Source of the DNA: Pseudidiomarina atlantica
GTDB taxonomy: Bacteria; Pseudomonadota; Gammaproteobacteria; Enterobacterales; Alteromonadaceae
DNA: 64,000 nt
Assembly (NCBI RefSeq): GCF_000753735.1
Contig: NZ_JPIN01000012.1
Span: 1 to 64,000 of the forward strand
Direction of reading: 5' to 3'
The position numbers and the translations under genes were made by a program. Below, piece after piece: positions 47,155 through 55,632 of this stretch (its first letter is position 1; each line of letters opens with the position of its first letter). The notes beneath the pieces are model-generated. The model did no database searches. It saw only the letters and a program-made list of their open reading frames with translations, and was not told where the DNA came from.

Positions 47155-47868
47155 ATGAAATACTGGCTTCTATTGCTTGTTTTTGTCGCAAGCTTTAACA
47201 GTAATGCTGCAGATACTAAGTACTTTGTCACCGCAGAATCTTCAGCGACTGAGCTTGCGGCATTGCAACAACAAGCAAGAGCGCAAGACAAGCTACTGAT
47301 GTTCGTACTGGGTGCCGACTGGTGCCATGACAGCCGTGATTTAATGGCACAGTTTCAGCAGCCAGAATTTGCTGCCGCTCTTGAAAAACGCTATGTCATG
47401 CAAGCCATCGATGTAGGCTATTTAGAATATGGCTTTTTTATCACTAACGCCTTTGGCGCACCAACATACTACGGCACTCCTACCGTCATAATTGTTGATC
47501 CTGATTCCGGACGTATCCTGAATAAAGCCGACTGGCAGCAGTGGACCAATGCTTCCTCGCAGACGCCCGAAACCTATCAGGATTACTTCATTGAACAACA
47601 ATTTACGCAAGTAGAGCAGACCGCAGAGAGTTTGGCATTCGAAACCGCGCAGGCCGAGCGTGTGCGTGACGGTTTTGCGACCGTAGGCCCTATGTTAAAG
47701 GCCTATATGACGAGCGACGATGATCAAGCGTCCAGCGAATTCGGTGCCGCATGGGAAGCACTTGCCGCGTTTCGCAATGGCGTATTTGAGGATGTGGTAA
47801 AGTATCAGTCTGCAACCGCAGGATTCCCCGACTACCCACGCCAAATGTGGGAACCCGAAAAGGAGTAA
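47155..47868 (+). CDS. secreted thioredoxin-fold protein with single-Cys active site
   Basis: This protein of 237 residues has a signal peptide (MKYWLLLLVFVASFNSNA) and a thioredoxin-like domain. The active-site region reads GADWCHDSRDLM, so the second Cys of the usual CxxC is replaced by Ser. A single-cysteine site suggests a thiol-binding, isomerase-like or chaperone-like role rather than dithiol exchange. The cis-Pro strand is TPTVIIVDPDSG. A C-terminal region of about 80 residues is helical and unassigned. I use the ATG at 47155 with GGGGAATTAA before it. The SDR gene follows 3 bases after the stop. Confidence 0.75.
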   Translation: MKYWLLLLVFVASFNSNAADTKYFVTAESSATELAALQQQARAQDKLLMFVLGADWCHDSRDLMAQFQQPEFAAALEKRYVMQAIDVGYLEYGFFITNAFGAPTYYGTPTVIIVDPDSGRILNKADWQQWTNASSQTPETYQDYFIEQQFTQVEQTAESLAFETAQAERVRDGFATVGPMLKAYMTSDDDQASSEFGAAWEALAAFRNGVFEDVVKYQSATAGFPDYPRQMWEPEKE

Positions 47869-47871
47869 CCT

Positions 47872-48552
47872 ATGGCTAAAGTATTGATGATCACCGGTGC
47901 CTCAAGTGGCATTGGCAAGACCACCGCTATTACGGCAGCAAAAGCAGGCTATCGTCTGATTTTAACTGCACGCCGACAACAATTGCTTGACGAGTTGGTC
48001 AGTGAAATTGGCGCCGAGCAAGCGCTTGGCGTTGCTGCTGATGCCAGTGATTACGACGCTTTACGCCACGCTGTTGAACGCGGCATCGAAACGTTTGGGC
48101 AGTTAGATGCCGTCTTTGCCAATGCAGGTACTGGCGTTTCTAGCCCAGGCGTCGCCAACGGCGATCCGGAACAATGGCAACAGATGATTGGCGTAAATAT
48201 TAACGGGTTGCTCTACACCGCACAATTAACCTTACCGCATTTACGCAAAACCACTGGGCATTTTTTAATGACCGGCTCGGCGGCAGGACGTACCACTATC
48301 AAGGGCTCCGTGTACGGTGCCACTAAGTGGTTTGTGCATGGGTTTGCGCAGAACCTCGCCGAAGAAATGAAAGAGTGGGACGGTCGCTGCACGACTATTG
48401 CTCCAGGCATGGTGAACACACCCTTCTTTGATGAACCAAAGCCGGACAAGCTCGATCCGCAAGATGTCGCCGACGCAGTGTTGTATGCACTTGAGGCACA
48501 TCCACGCAACTGCGTCCGCGAAATCTATTTGATGCCAGCGTATCGCAACTAG
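47872..48552 (+). CDS. short-chain dehydrogenase/reductase
   Basis: This is a classical SDR of 226 residues. It has the nucleotide-binding TGASSGIG near residue 8, NAG in VFANAGTG, the catalytic Ser in FLMTGSAAGRT and the Tyr/Lys pair in YGATKW. The cofactor loop (TARRQQ) suggests NADP(H), since a basic residue follows strand two. The substrate is unknown. A strong AAGGAG ribosome site lies within the end of the upstream thioredoxin-like gene, so the two are cotranscribed. Convergent with the dUTPase gene. Confidence 0.9.
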   Translation: MAKVLMITGASSGIGKTTAITAAKAGYRLILTARRQQLLDELVSEIGAEQALGVAADASDYDALRHAVERGIETFGQLDAVFANAGTGVSSPGVANGDPEQWQQMIGVNINGLLYTAQLTLPHLRKTTGHFLMTGSAAGRTTIKGSVYGATKWFVHGFAQNLAEEMKEWDGRCTTIAPGMVNTPFFDEPKPDKLDPQDVADAVLYALEAHPRNCVREIYLMPAYRN

Positions 48553-48559
48553 GCAAAAA

Positions 48560-49246
48560 CTAAGCGCTTACCACTTGCTGGTCATAATGATCGAGCAGCA
48601 ACGTCTGGGCATGTACCAGCGGCTGCTCGGCATTGATGATTGCGTCTTGATGCTCAGCTAACAGGCGCATCATCACTTCGTTGTCTTCTTCGCCATGCCA
48701 CATCTTAATGTAGGTGCCCTGTTTGTATCCGCGCTGTTGGCGCAAGTTATTCAAGGCGTTTTTACCGATGTACGTCAGGTACACAGTATCAGCATCGCCG
48801 TATGCCTCAACTAACATTGACAGCAACACATCGAAAAAGTTGGCACCACAGACAAGTGAGTGTTCACTATCGCCATCTTTCGCTAGCGCACTGACAAGTT
48901 CTTTTCCGTCTTCCACGTTGCGTTGCTTCGCGAAGCTTTTGATGATCAGTTGGGCGACATGCTCGATTGCTGCTGCGGTGTCTGCGGAGCTGCGGCATGC
49001 GTGCTCAATCGCATCCGACATTGCGAAGTGTAAAATATCGATGAGCTCCATATTCGCTTGTGACCAATCGGCGCTTTGCTTTTTCCACCATTTATAAGCG
49101 CTGTGCTCGAAGTATTCGCCTAATTCCACCAAAATTGCCTTCACGTCATCGCGTTTGACTTTCGGAGCTGCTGGATAATCAGGGTCAATCACTTGGTTGA
49201 ATGCGACTTGCATTGCAACCAGCTGGCGCGCTTGATTTGGCGTCAT
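48560..49246 (-). CDS. dimeric dUTPase-family NTP pyrophosphohydrolase
   Basis: This all-alpha protein of about 228 residues resembles the dUTPase_2/MazG-type nucleotide pyrophosphatases, which remove dUTP and keep uracil out of DNA. The metal-binding motifs are ELGEYFEHSAYKWWKK and MELIDILHFAMSDA (the second ExxD pair). A later helix (SLVCGANFFDVLLSMLVEAYG, more than one turn of which is Leu-rich) and LTYIGKNALNNLRQQRGYKQ also fit. I take the ATG at 49246; 16 residues upstream in the open frame look unlike the family. Confidence 0.85.
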   Translation of the reverse strand: MTPNQARQLVAMQVAFNQVIDPDYPAAPKVKRDDVKAILVELGEYFEHSAYKWWKKQSADWSQANMELIDILHFAMSDAIEHACRSSADTAAAIEHVAQLIIKSFAKQRNVEDGKELVSALAKDGDSEHSLVCGANFFDVLLSMLVEAYGDADTVYLTYIGKNALNNLRQQRGYKQGTYIKMWHGEEDNEVMMRLLAEHQDAIINAEQPLVHAQTLLLDHYDQQVVSA

Positions 49247-49303
49247 TGGGTTTTCCTTTTTGATGTACTTTTGCCTAGCGCAAAAATAACACAAGTGGGC
49301 CGA

Positions 49304-49957
49304 TTAAAGCACCGGCAAATGTCCCGTTTTGACGTAAATGATGGTTTCTTGCTCGACATGTGGTGTATGTTTGCTGGCGTGGGGGCTGCGCATCCACGTG
49401 CCTTTGGGATAGCGCCCGTGCTCATCAATAAACTCACCATTGAGCACCAGAATTTCTTCGCCTGCATAATGCCGATGGGGCTGGAAAACTTCCCCAGCTG
49501 GCCACTTCACTAAAGCGACATGCTCAGTTTCAAAACTATGGAGCGGCATCACTTGCAGTCCACCGTGACCCGGTAACCAACGTTGGGTGTTGGTGTTGAT
49601 ACGCACGGTAGCGCGATCGGCTCGAGCAAATTGGTGCAACTTGACGAACAATGTGCAGCCTTGCTCACTAAAGGGTGCATGGGCAGAACCTGGCGGATTC
49701 CGCAGGTAAGTACCGGCGGGATAATCGCCAGTTTCATCAGAAAACACCCCATCGAGTACGAAAATTTCTTCGCCGAGCGGGTGTTCGTGTGTGTTGAAGC
49801 GTGAGCCAGCAGCGTAACGCACGATGCTTGTGGCGCGGCCGCGCTCGGCTTCTTCACGCTCTAATAACTTGCGTTCGATACCCGCAGCAGGACTCGGCTG
49901 CCATTCAGATTTGGCCGCTTCGATAACGACGCGTTGCGAGAAATCCATATTAAGCAT
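49304..49957 (-). CDS. bicupin protein, ChrR-like
   Basis: Two cupin domains occupy this 217-residue protein. The first has the metal-binding HEHPLGEEIFVLDG at about residues 57-70, with a later His in PPGSAHAPF. The second has HRHYAGEEILVLNGEF at about 161-176 and HASKHTPH. The pattern matches the ChrR cupin-like family, related to the zinc anti-sigma factor ChrR, but the N-terminal anti-sigma zinc domain is absent. A metal-binding sensor or dioxygenase-like enzyme is likely. It precedes no sigma factor gene here. Confidence 0.82.
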   Translation of the reverse strand: MLNMDFSQRVVIEAAKSEWQPSPAAGIERKLLEREEAERGRATSIVRYAAGSRFNTHEHPLGEEIFVLDGVFSDETGDYPAGTYLRNPPGSAHAPFSEQGCTLFVKLHQFARADRATVRINTNTQRWLPGHGGLQVMPLHSFETEHVALVKWPAGEVFQPHRHYAGEEILVLNGEFIDEHGRYPKGTWMRSPHASKHTPHVEQETIIYVKTGHLPVL

Positions 49958-49981
49958 GGAACAACTTTCTCCTGAAAACTG

Positions 49982-50173
49982 TTAAGAAGTGCTGGATTTA
50001 CCACAGGTATTAATGCCTAACACCTTGTACAAACCACAAAATTTAAAGACCCCGGTCGCGACAATAATAGCGCCGGCGATCCACCATAAATTACCCGCCG
50101 ACAGACTCCAGGCAATGAGCGCAACCCCAATGATAATGCGAATAATACGATCGATGGTTCCTACGTTACCCAT
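49982..50173 (-). CDS. YgaP-like DUF2892 inner-membrane protein
   Basis: This 63-residue protein has two membrane helices (about 8-24 and 29-46) separated by a short turn and begins GTIDRIIRIIIGVALI, typical of DUF2892. In YgaP this domain is joined to a rhodanese, linking it to sulfur transfer; the free-standing form has no known function. The Cys residues in the C-terminal FCGLYKVLGINTC resemble those of the family. Ribosome site AGGAG lies 5-10 bases upstream. Cotranscription with the bicupin gene is probable. Confidence 0.85.
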   Translation of the reverse strand: MGNVGTIDRIIRIIIGVALIAWSLSAGNLWWIAGAIIVATGVFKFCGLYKVLGINTCGKSSTS

Positions 50174-50311
50174 GATGTTCTCCTTTTAGCTGTTGCTGAA
50201 TTACTACGACGAAAGATAGTTGATGGATCGCTAAAAAGACAGTTGTAACTATTGAAAACAGGGTAAACTCCCCTATATTTAATTTAGTTATTGCTAAAAC
50301 AGAGAGTCTTT

Positions 50312-50740
50312 ATGAGTTCAACGATTGTTGCCTGCCCGCAGTGTCATCAGAAGAACCGCCTTCCTGCCAATAAGCCACGCGCTGAAGCTAAGTGCGGTGC
50401 GTGTGGAGCAAAGCTCTTTAATGGCCAAGCGATCACCGTAAGTGCGGATCAGTTTCGCCATCATCGCGATAGCGATTTACCTGTCGTGGTCGATTTTTGG
50501 GCGAGCTGGTGTGGCCCTTGCCAACAATTTGCGCCGATATTCAGTCAAACTGCAGCGAAATTTGCAGAACAAGCACGTTTTGTGAAAGTCAGCACTGAAA
50601 CAGAGCCGCACTTGGCACAACATTTCAATGTTCGCAGTATTCCGACGTTAATGGTGATGAAACACGGGCAAGAAGTCGCTCGAATCGCCGGAGCTTTGCC
50701 ACCCCAGCAATTCGAACAATGGCTACAGCAGCACTTATAA
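50312..50740 (+). CDS. trxC: thioredoxin 2
   Basis: TrxC is a cytoplasmic thioredoxin with an N-terminal zinc finger. Two CxxC pairs (CPQC and CGAC, within the first 31 residues) form the zinc site, and the redox site is WCGPC in FWASWCGPCQQF. The length of 142 residues is standard. It reduces disulfides and is induced by peroxide in E. coli. The ATG at 50312 is chosen for the thioredoxin 2 N-terminus. Its stop overlaps the convergent DsbA-like gene within TTATAA. Confidence 0.93.
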   Translation: MSSTIVACPQCHQKNRLPANKPRAEAKCGACGAKLFNGQAITVSADQFRHHRDSDLPVVVDFWASWCGPCQQFAPIFSQTAAKFAEQARFVKVSTETEPHLAQHFNVRSIPTLMVMKHGQEVARIAGALPPQQFEQWLQQHL

Positions 50741-51442
50741 GGTCAACAGGTGATTGATCAAGGCGAAATAGCGCTGTGATTCAGCTTGGCTATGTGGAGC
50801 CGGAGCTTCGACCACGTAGCGACCGTTGACCACAACGGTCGGTACACTGCTGATATTTGCGCCACGCATGTCTTCTAAAACAACCCGCAACTTATCGGTC
50901 AGCGCAGGATCTTCATACGCCGCAGCAAAAGCGTCTTCAGCGATCCCGTGTTCTGCCATAAAGCGGTTCAAATCTGGTTGCGTTGGTAAGCGCTCATGGT
51001 TTACGCGCACACCTTGATAAAACGCCAATAGCTCGTCATCGAGATTGGTTTCGGAGATCTCACGCAACGCAAAAAACACTCGGGCATCCATTGCCCAACG
51101 CTCATTGGCCGGTGCAGCACGCTTGATAACGGTCACCTCGGGATGCTCAAGCGCAAACGCCACTATGGTTGGATTGAATTCTTGGCAATGCGGGCAACCA
51201 GGCCAGAGAAACTCTATCACATAGCCGGCTTCACCAGCTTGCGGCTCAAACGCTGCTGGAGCTATTACCTGCTCCAACACCCGGTAATCTTTACCTTCAA
51301 CAAAACGTTCAGCAACAGTAGCTTCTGGCTGCATGATTTTTTCTGCTGGTGATGCTTTAGTATTTGGTTGGTTCGATTCTTCAGTCGCTGGTTGGCACGC
51401 AGCGACCAGCAAACTTAACAGTAACACACTGAATAAACGCAT
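50735..51442 (-). CDS. DsbA-family thiol:disulfide oxidoreductase, lipoprotein
   Basis: This 235-residue protein has a lipoprotein signal (LLVAAC-Q, Cys about 16) and a DsbA-type thioredoxin fold with a helical insert. The redox centre is CPHC in LWPGCPHCQEFNPT, and the cis-Pro loop is SSVPTVVVNG. CPHC is the centre of E. coli DsbA, a strong oxidant that forms disulfides in exported proteins. Lipid anchoring is unlike E. coli DsbA and suggests an envelope-attached variant. Convergent with trxC. Confidence 0.9.
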   Translation of the reverse strand: MRLFSVLLLSLLVAACQPATEESNQPNTKASPAEKIMQPEATVAERFVEGKDYRVLEQVIAPAAFEPQAGEAGYVIEFLWPGCPHCQEFNPTIVAFALEHPEVTVIKRAAPANERWAMDARVFFALREISETNLDDELLAFYQGVRVNHERLPTQPDLNRFMAEHGIAEDAFAAAYEDPALTDKLRVVLEDMRGANISSVPTVVVNGRYVVEAPAPHSQAESQRYFALINHLLTL

Positions 51443-51593
51443 AATGATTCCCTAGCTGTAATAGATAACTGCCATTTCAACCCACAATAGGCCAAAAGTC
51501 ACGTTTTCAACGATGACTTTTGGCACTAACCGCGTGCGCTATTGCTTTGTATGCTTCATCTAATTCTGGTAATTGGGGCTTTGGAGAACCGTT

Positions 51594-52328
51594 ATGGCGA
51601 CTTTTTACTACGCATTATTCTACATCCACATCACCGCGGGATTGATCGCGATGGTGCTTTTTTGGGTGCCACTAGCAACACGCAAAGGCGGCTTCAACCA
51701 CCGCAGCTTTGGTCGCTACTACCGCCGGTCGATGTATCTCGTCGCCTACTGCGGGATACTGATGTCGCTACTGATGTTTACCGTACCAACCTGGATAAAG
51801 CCCGAACTCGCCGCACTCGACAGCAGTTCGGCGCAAATCACCAGCGTCCGCGTGTTCGCCACGCTGCTAGTGTTCTTGGGTTGGCTCACCTTATTCTCGG
51901 TCTATCACGGGCAAGTCTCGCTGCAAGCAAAGCAAAACCGCTCAGCCTATCGCACCCCGCGCTATCTTACCCTGTTAGCTGGAATGTTTATCTTGGGCCT
52001 CATTTGTCTTGTAGCTGGTATTCAGTACGGCCATCCATTGCTACAAATATTCGGTGGCTTAGGCTTATTTTCATCCATTTCAACCTATCGACTCATCCGT
52101 AAAAAAGAAGTTTCGAATAAACTATGGCTCGCCGAGCACCTAGGCGGCTACATCGGCTCTGGTATTGCGGCTTACACGGCTTTTCTGACCTTTGGCGCTC
52201 GCCATCTCATTCAACTTGACGGCTATTGGCAACTCACCTTCTGGGTGTTGCCAGGCGTTATCGGTGGTATCTCAATTGCACTGCTGACGCGCAAGTATGC
52301 GAAAAACGCTAAGTTGGTGCAGCTGTGA
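51594..52328 (+). CDS. multi-pass membrane protein, DUF2306-like
   Basis: This 244-residue protein has about seven hydrophobic segments. Conserved histidines lie at FYIHITAGLIAMVLFW, YHGQVSL and LAEHLGGYIGSG, with a basic patch GRYYRRSMYL. The pattern resembles DUF2306-like and related heme-binding membrane families, but I cannot assign it firmly. I use the ATG at 51594 behind GGAGAA. The stop overlaps the GTG of the next gene (GTGA), so the two are translationally coupled. Confidence 0.65.
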   Translation: MATFYYALFYIHITAGLIAMVLFWVPLATRKGGFNHRSFGRYYRRSMYLVAYCGILMSLLMFTVPTWIKPELAALDSSSAQITSVRVFATLLVFLGWLTLFSVYHGQVSLQAKQNRSAYRTPRYLTLLAGMFILGLICLVAGIQYGHPLLQIFGGLGLFSSISTYRLIRKKEVSNKLWLAEHLGGYIGSGIAAYTAFLTFGARHLIQLDGYWQLTFWVLPGVIGGISIALLTRKYAKNAKLVQL

Positions 52329-53074
52329 AGATCGTAATCTCTACGTTGGTGTGCCTACTCTGCTTGTTCGCTGGTTCCGCACGCGCGTCGGATGAGAGCG
52401 AGCAGCTACTTGAGCAATTGCGCGCGTCACCTGATGATGCTGCACTACAATTCGCTTGCGGCCGTCACTTTGGCAAACTCGCAAGTCAAGCGAATGTATT
52501 TTCCGCTTACGGTTACGCAAAACGCTCACTGAAGTGCTTAGAAGCCGCCGTTGATCTTGATCCGGATAACTTAGACTACCGCGTCGGACTCATCAACTTT
52601 TATGTCAACGCACCAAGCATTGTCGGCGGGAGCCAAGCAGGCGCACGAGAACAGATCCGCCAGCTGGCTATTCTGGATCCATTATTTGGCGCACGAATGG
52701 AATTATTGCACTTACGGCAAAACGATAGCGCCGTTGAACTTACTCAGTTTATCGATGCGCAACCCGAACACATTCAAAATGACCCAGCATTCCTCTATCA
52801 AAAAGGCCGCTTAACGGTGCTAACGCAACGGGACATCAAACACGGAATAGTCGCTTTGGAAGGTTACATTGCGCGCGTTGCAACGATGAACACGACACGC
52901 GATGATTTAGCCCCTATTGAGTGGGCGCACCTCCGCTTAGCTCAATTATTCGTAATGAATCATCAACTGCATGAGGCTAATAAGCATTTCGGTCTCGCAG
53001 CCACATCAAACGATCCGGAGCTACAACAGTTGTTGCAGGAGGTGCGATCTACCGCTATCGTTAATTCACCTTGA
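52325..53074 (+). CDS. TPR-like periplasmic protein
   Basis: The 249-residue product starts at a GTG, overlapping the membrane gene stop. A signal peptide (VISTLVCLLCLFAGSARA) leads to helical repeats of TPR type: LQFACGRHFGKLA, AAVDLDPDNLDYRVGLI, EWAHLRLAQLFVMNHQLHEA and KHFGLAATSNDPELQQLL. It is likely a periplasmic protein that binds partners, possibly the adjacent membrane protein. No enzyme motif is seen. Confidence 0.7.
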   Translation: MKIVISTLVCLLCLFAGSARASDESEQLLEQLRASPDDAALQFACGRHFGKLASQANVFSAYGYAKRSLKCLEAAVDLDPDNLDYRVGLINFYVNAPSIVGGSQAGAREQIRQLAILDPLFGARMELLHLRQNDSAVELTQFIDAQPEHIQNDPAFLYQKGRLTVLTQRDIKHGIVALEGYIARVATMNTTRDDLAPIEWAHLRLAQLFVMNHQLHEANKHFGLAATSNDPELQQLLQEVRSTAIVNSP

Positions 53075-53095
53075 GAAGTGGTGAAGGAAGCATAA

Positions 53096-54043
53096 ATGGA
53101 GTCTATTGCGTGGCGTTTGCCGATGGTCCTAGGAGCTTTGACGCTAAGCGCCTGCGGGCCGGTAACCGAGGATGCAGAAAGCGCGGCAGTGACCGAATAT
53201 GAATGTGGTGCGCTGGCATTAACCACCGAACTCAACGGTGAAGAACTTGTCGTACAGTTTGCTGACCGCAGCTATAACTTTACGGCAACACCTGCGGCTT
53301 CGGGTGCGCGTTACGTCAACCAAGATTTGGGTGGGGAATTTTGGAACAAAGGTAACGAGGCGCAATTCAGCAGCGATCTGTTCACCCTACCCCTGTGTAT
53401 TGAAAAAGGAACCCTACCGCAGGACCTGAATGCACGTGGTAACGAACCTTTTTGGCTGATCACTATCGACGGCGACCGAGCAACTCTGCGTAAACCCGAT
53501 AACTCAGAGGAAGTTACCGTCCGTACGACAGATAATGTCGCACAAGGCTTCGAGCATCACCTTGAATTCTCCAACGGCGCGACATTAGATGTCGCACAAG
53601 AGATCTGTTACGACTCAATGAGTGGTCAAAGCTATCCCTACCGTGTTGCGTTGACCGAAGGCGACTCGGTGTTCGCGGGCTGTGCCGGAGATCCGCAACG
53701 CACACTTAGCGGCGCCAGCTGGCACTTGCAGCAAACAGCTACTGAACAGCCTGTGAGTATCACTTTCCATCCAGAGTCTAGAGTCAGTGGCTATGCCGGC
53801 TGTAATTACTTCACCGGCGGCTACACAGTCACCGGTGAAGGCTTGTCCTTTGCCCCTATGGCGGTGACCAAGCGCATGTGCGCTCGTGAGGTCATGTCGA
53901 TTGAACAAGAATTTCTGCAACAATTAACCCAAGTTAACGGCTTTCGCGTATTTGCAGATGCAACCATGCAACTGCGTCTCCCGAACGGTGAATTTATTGC
54001 TTTCACCCGTCAGGCCCTAGAACTTCCATCGAATGGTGAGTAA
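53096..54043 (+). CDS. three-domain lipoprotein: MliC-like, COG3650-like and META
   Basis: This 315-residue lipoprotein (signal ending LSAC-G, Cys about 20) contains three recognisable domains. The first, about 35-100, matches MliC, an inhibitor of C-type lysozymes (VVQFADRSYNFTA, ASGARYVN, GEFWNKGNEAQF). The second, about 105-200, matches the COG3650 lipoprotein domain (ARGNEPFWLITIDG and EICYDSMSGQSYPY). The third, about 205-300, is a META/HslJ-type domain (VSGYAGCNYFTGGYTV, CAREVMSIEQEFLQQL). A role in protecting the cell wall from lysozymes, combined with stress functions, is inferred. The order is unusual but internally clean, with no frameshift. Confidence 0.82.
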   Translation: MESIAWRLPMVLGALTLSACGPVTEDAESAAVTEYECGALALTTELNGEELVVQFADRSYNFTATPAASGARYVNQDLGGEFWNKGNEAQFSSDLFTLPLCIEKGTLPQDLNARGNEPFWLITIDGDRATLRKPDNSEEVTVRTTDNVAQGFEHHLEFSNGATLDVAQEICYDSMSGQSYPYRVALTEGDSVFAGCAGDPQRTLSGASWHLQQTATEQPVSITFHPESRVSGYAGCNYFTGGYTVTGEGLSFAPMAVTKRMCAREVMSIEQEFLQQLTQVNGFRVFADATMQLRLPNGEFIAFTRQALELPSNGE

Positions 54044-54049
54044 CAACGA

Positions 54050-54667
54050 ATGAAATTATATGAAACCAAAACCGCTCCCAACCCACGTCGGGTCCGCATG
54101 TTTTTAGCCGAAAAAGGACTGCTCGACCAAGTTGAATGTGTCGAAATTGACTTACAAAAAGGCGAAAATCTTACTCCTGAATTTGCCGCCAAGAATCCAA
54201 TGAAGAAAGTGCCAGTGCTGGAACTTGATGATGGTACTTGTATCGCCGAAACCATGGCAATTTGTCGCTATTTTGAAAGTGCTTATCCCGCTACGCCTAA
54301 ACTGCTAGGTGACAACGCGGTTGAAGAAGCTGTAATTGAGCAATGGTCACGATGGTTGGATTACTACTTCTTTGTGCCATGTGGTATGGGCTTCCAGCAT
54401 ACCAGCGGGTTCTTTAAAGACCGCATGACACCAGTTAAAGAATGGGGCGAGCTCTGCGTCGCAGATACGCAAAAATTCATGCGTTTTCTCGATCAACACC
54501 TTGCCGACAAACAGTTCATTTGCTGCGACAAGCTTACCGCTGCTGACCTCACGGCCTTCGCAGTTGCCGCTTTTGCACGTGTCATTAAGCTTCGGGTTGA
54601 CGATTCATTGCCCAATTTGCACGCCTGGTACCAGCGCATGCAGGCGCGTGAATCAGCACAAGTTTAA
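54050..54667 (+). CDS. glutathione S-transferase family protein
   Basis: This 205-residue protein has the thioredoxin-fold N-terminal GST domain (MKLYETKTAPNPRRVRMFLA, with cis-Pro in MKKVPVLELDDGTCIAETMA). A helical C-terminal domain follows (FLDQHLADKQFICCDKLTAADLTAFAV). The Glu-Thr of the glutathione-binding site in IAETMA is intact. The substrate is unknown; a bacterial detoxification role is likely. It starts 6 bases after the MliC/META lipoprotein stop and converges on the DUF4434 gene with a 4-base overlap. Confidence 0.9.
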   Translation: MKLYETKTAPNPRRVRMFLAEKGLLDQVECVEIDLQKGENLTPEFAAKNPMKKVPVLELDDGTCIAETMAICRYFESAYPATPKLLGDNAVEEAVIEQWSRWLDYYFFVPCGMGFQHTSGFFKDRMTPVKEWGELCVADTQKFMRFLDQHLADKQFICCDKLTAADLTAFAVAAFARVIKLRVDDSLPNLHAWYQRMQARESAQV

Positions 54668-55632
54668 GGGGCGGCCGGCTGGGTGACATCGGTCAGATAA
54701 AGTAGCCCAGCCGTTTGCGGCAAATAGCGTAACGAAAACAAGATACGTTGGTGACAAGGCTGTTGTTGCGCCATTGTCGCAGCTAGCTCCTCCGGCGTCG
54801 CTGCCCTCGCTTTGAACGGCTCAGTTGAAGTTTGTACAAAAGCTTCATTGATAAAGCTTATTTTGCAGTTGATCCGGTCAAAGTAGGCTCTGCGTTCGCT
54901 GGCTGAGAGCGCTTGCGTACCGGCGCCATCTTGCAACCACACTTGATAATCCAAAGCTTGCAGCTGTTCTACCCAATCCGCAAAGCTCCGCGGCGACATT
55001 TGCGCACTCATGAATAAGCTAATAGCGAGTGGAGCATCCCCCATACTGCGCCGAACTTTGCGTAAGAACTCATGTAGTTGCTTGCGCTGTTCCGGTTCCG
55101 AGAAATAGGCGTCACTAAGCTCCAGGGGGAGATACCAACCTAAAAATTGCGCGCGATGCTGCGCTATCCAGCCCTGCCAACGTGCCACAGGGCCGTTCAT
55201 GCGCCGCAGATAACGGGCAAAAAACTGTGCCTGCGCTGCGGTACCCTTCGCCATTTCGGTAAAATAGTCAGGTTCACTATGCATGCCTAACCATAATGGC
55301 ATGTGTCGTTGCCACGCAGTTACCGCATCAAGCAACCAAGGTGCTGGCGTACTAAAATCGCTTTCGCCATACTGTACCCATTGCACCACACCGAATTCGA
55401 TATCTGTGTCCGCCACCTGCTGAAACAAGTATTGCCAACCATAACTACCAAGCTCGGCATCACGGTTCAGTGGCTGATACATTACGCCCAGTGGCGGTGA
55501 CTCGTCTGCCGCCACTGGTTGTACTAACACAGGCAATACACTAACTATCAGACCTAGAAATAGAGCTCGAAGCGAATGAGGACCGCGTTGTCGCCATCTT
55601 CGGCGTAATCGCTGTTGACTACATGTTGCCAT
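54664..55632 (-). CDS. DUF4434-type secreted protein, third gene of the nfr-like operon
   Basis: This protein of about 322 residues has a hydrophobic signal (LRALFLGLIVSVLPVLVQPVAA) and continues as a DUF4434-like domain. Recognisable segments are GVMYQPLNRDAELGSYGWQY, RWQGWIAQHRAQFLGWYLPL and MSAQMSPRSFADWVEQ. DUF4434 proteins resemble TIM-barrel glycoside hydrolases; acidic residues of that kind are present, but I cannot name the catalytic pair. The ATG at 55632 overlaps nfrA by 79 bases; a later non-ATG start is possible. In E. coli the nfrB-nfrA operon also has a third gene, ybcH, so this may be its functional counterpart. Confidence 0.72.
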   Translation of the reverse strand: MATCSQQRLRRRWRQRGPHSLRALFLGLIVSVLPVLVQPVAADESPPLGVMYQPLNRDAELGSYGWQYLFQQVADTDIEFGVVQWVQYGESDFSTPAPWLLDAVTAWQRHMPLWLGMHSEPDYFTEMAKGTAAQAQFFARYLRRMNGPVARWQGWIAQHRAQFLGWYLPLELSDAYFSEPEQRKQLHEFLRKVRRSMGDAPLAISLFMSAQMSPRSFADWVEQLQALDYQVWLQDGAGTQALSASERRAYFDRINCKISFINEAFVQTSTEPFKARAATPEELAATMAQQQPCHQRILFSLRYLPQTAGLLYLTDVTQPAAP

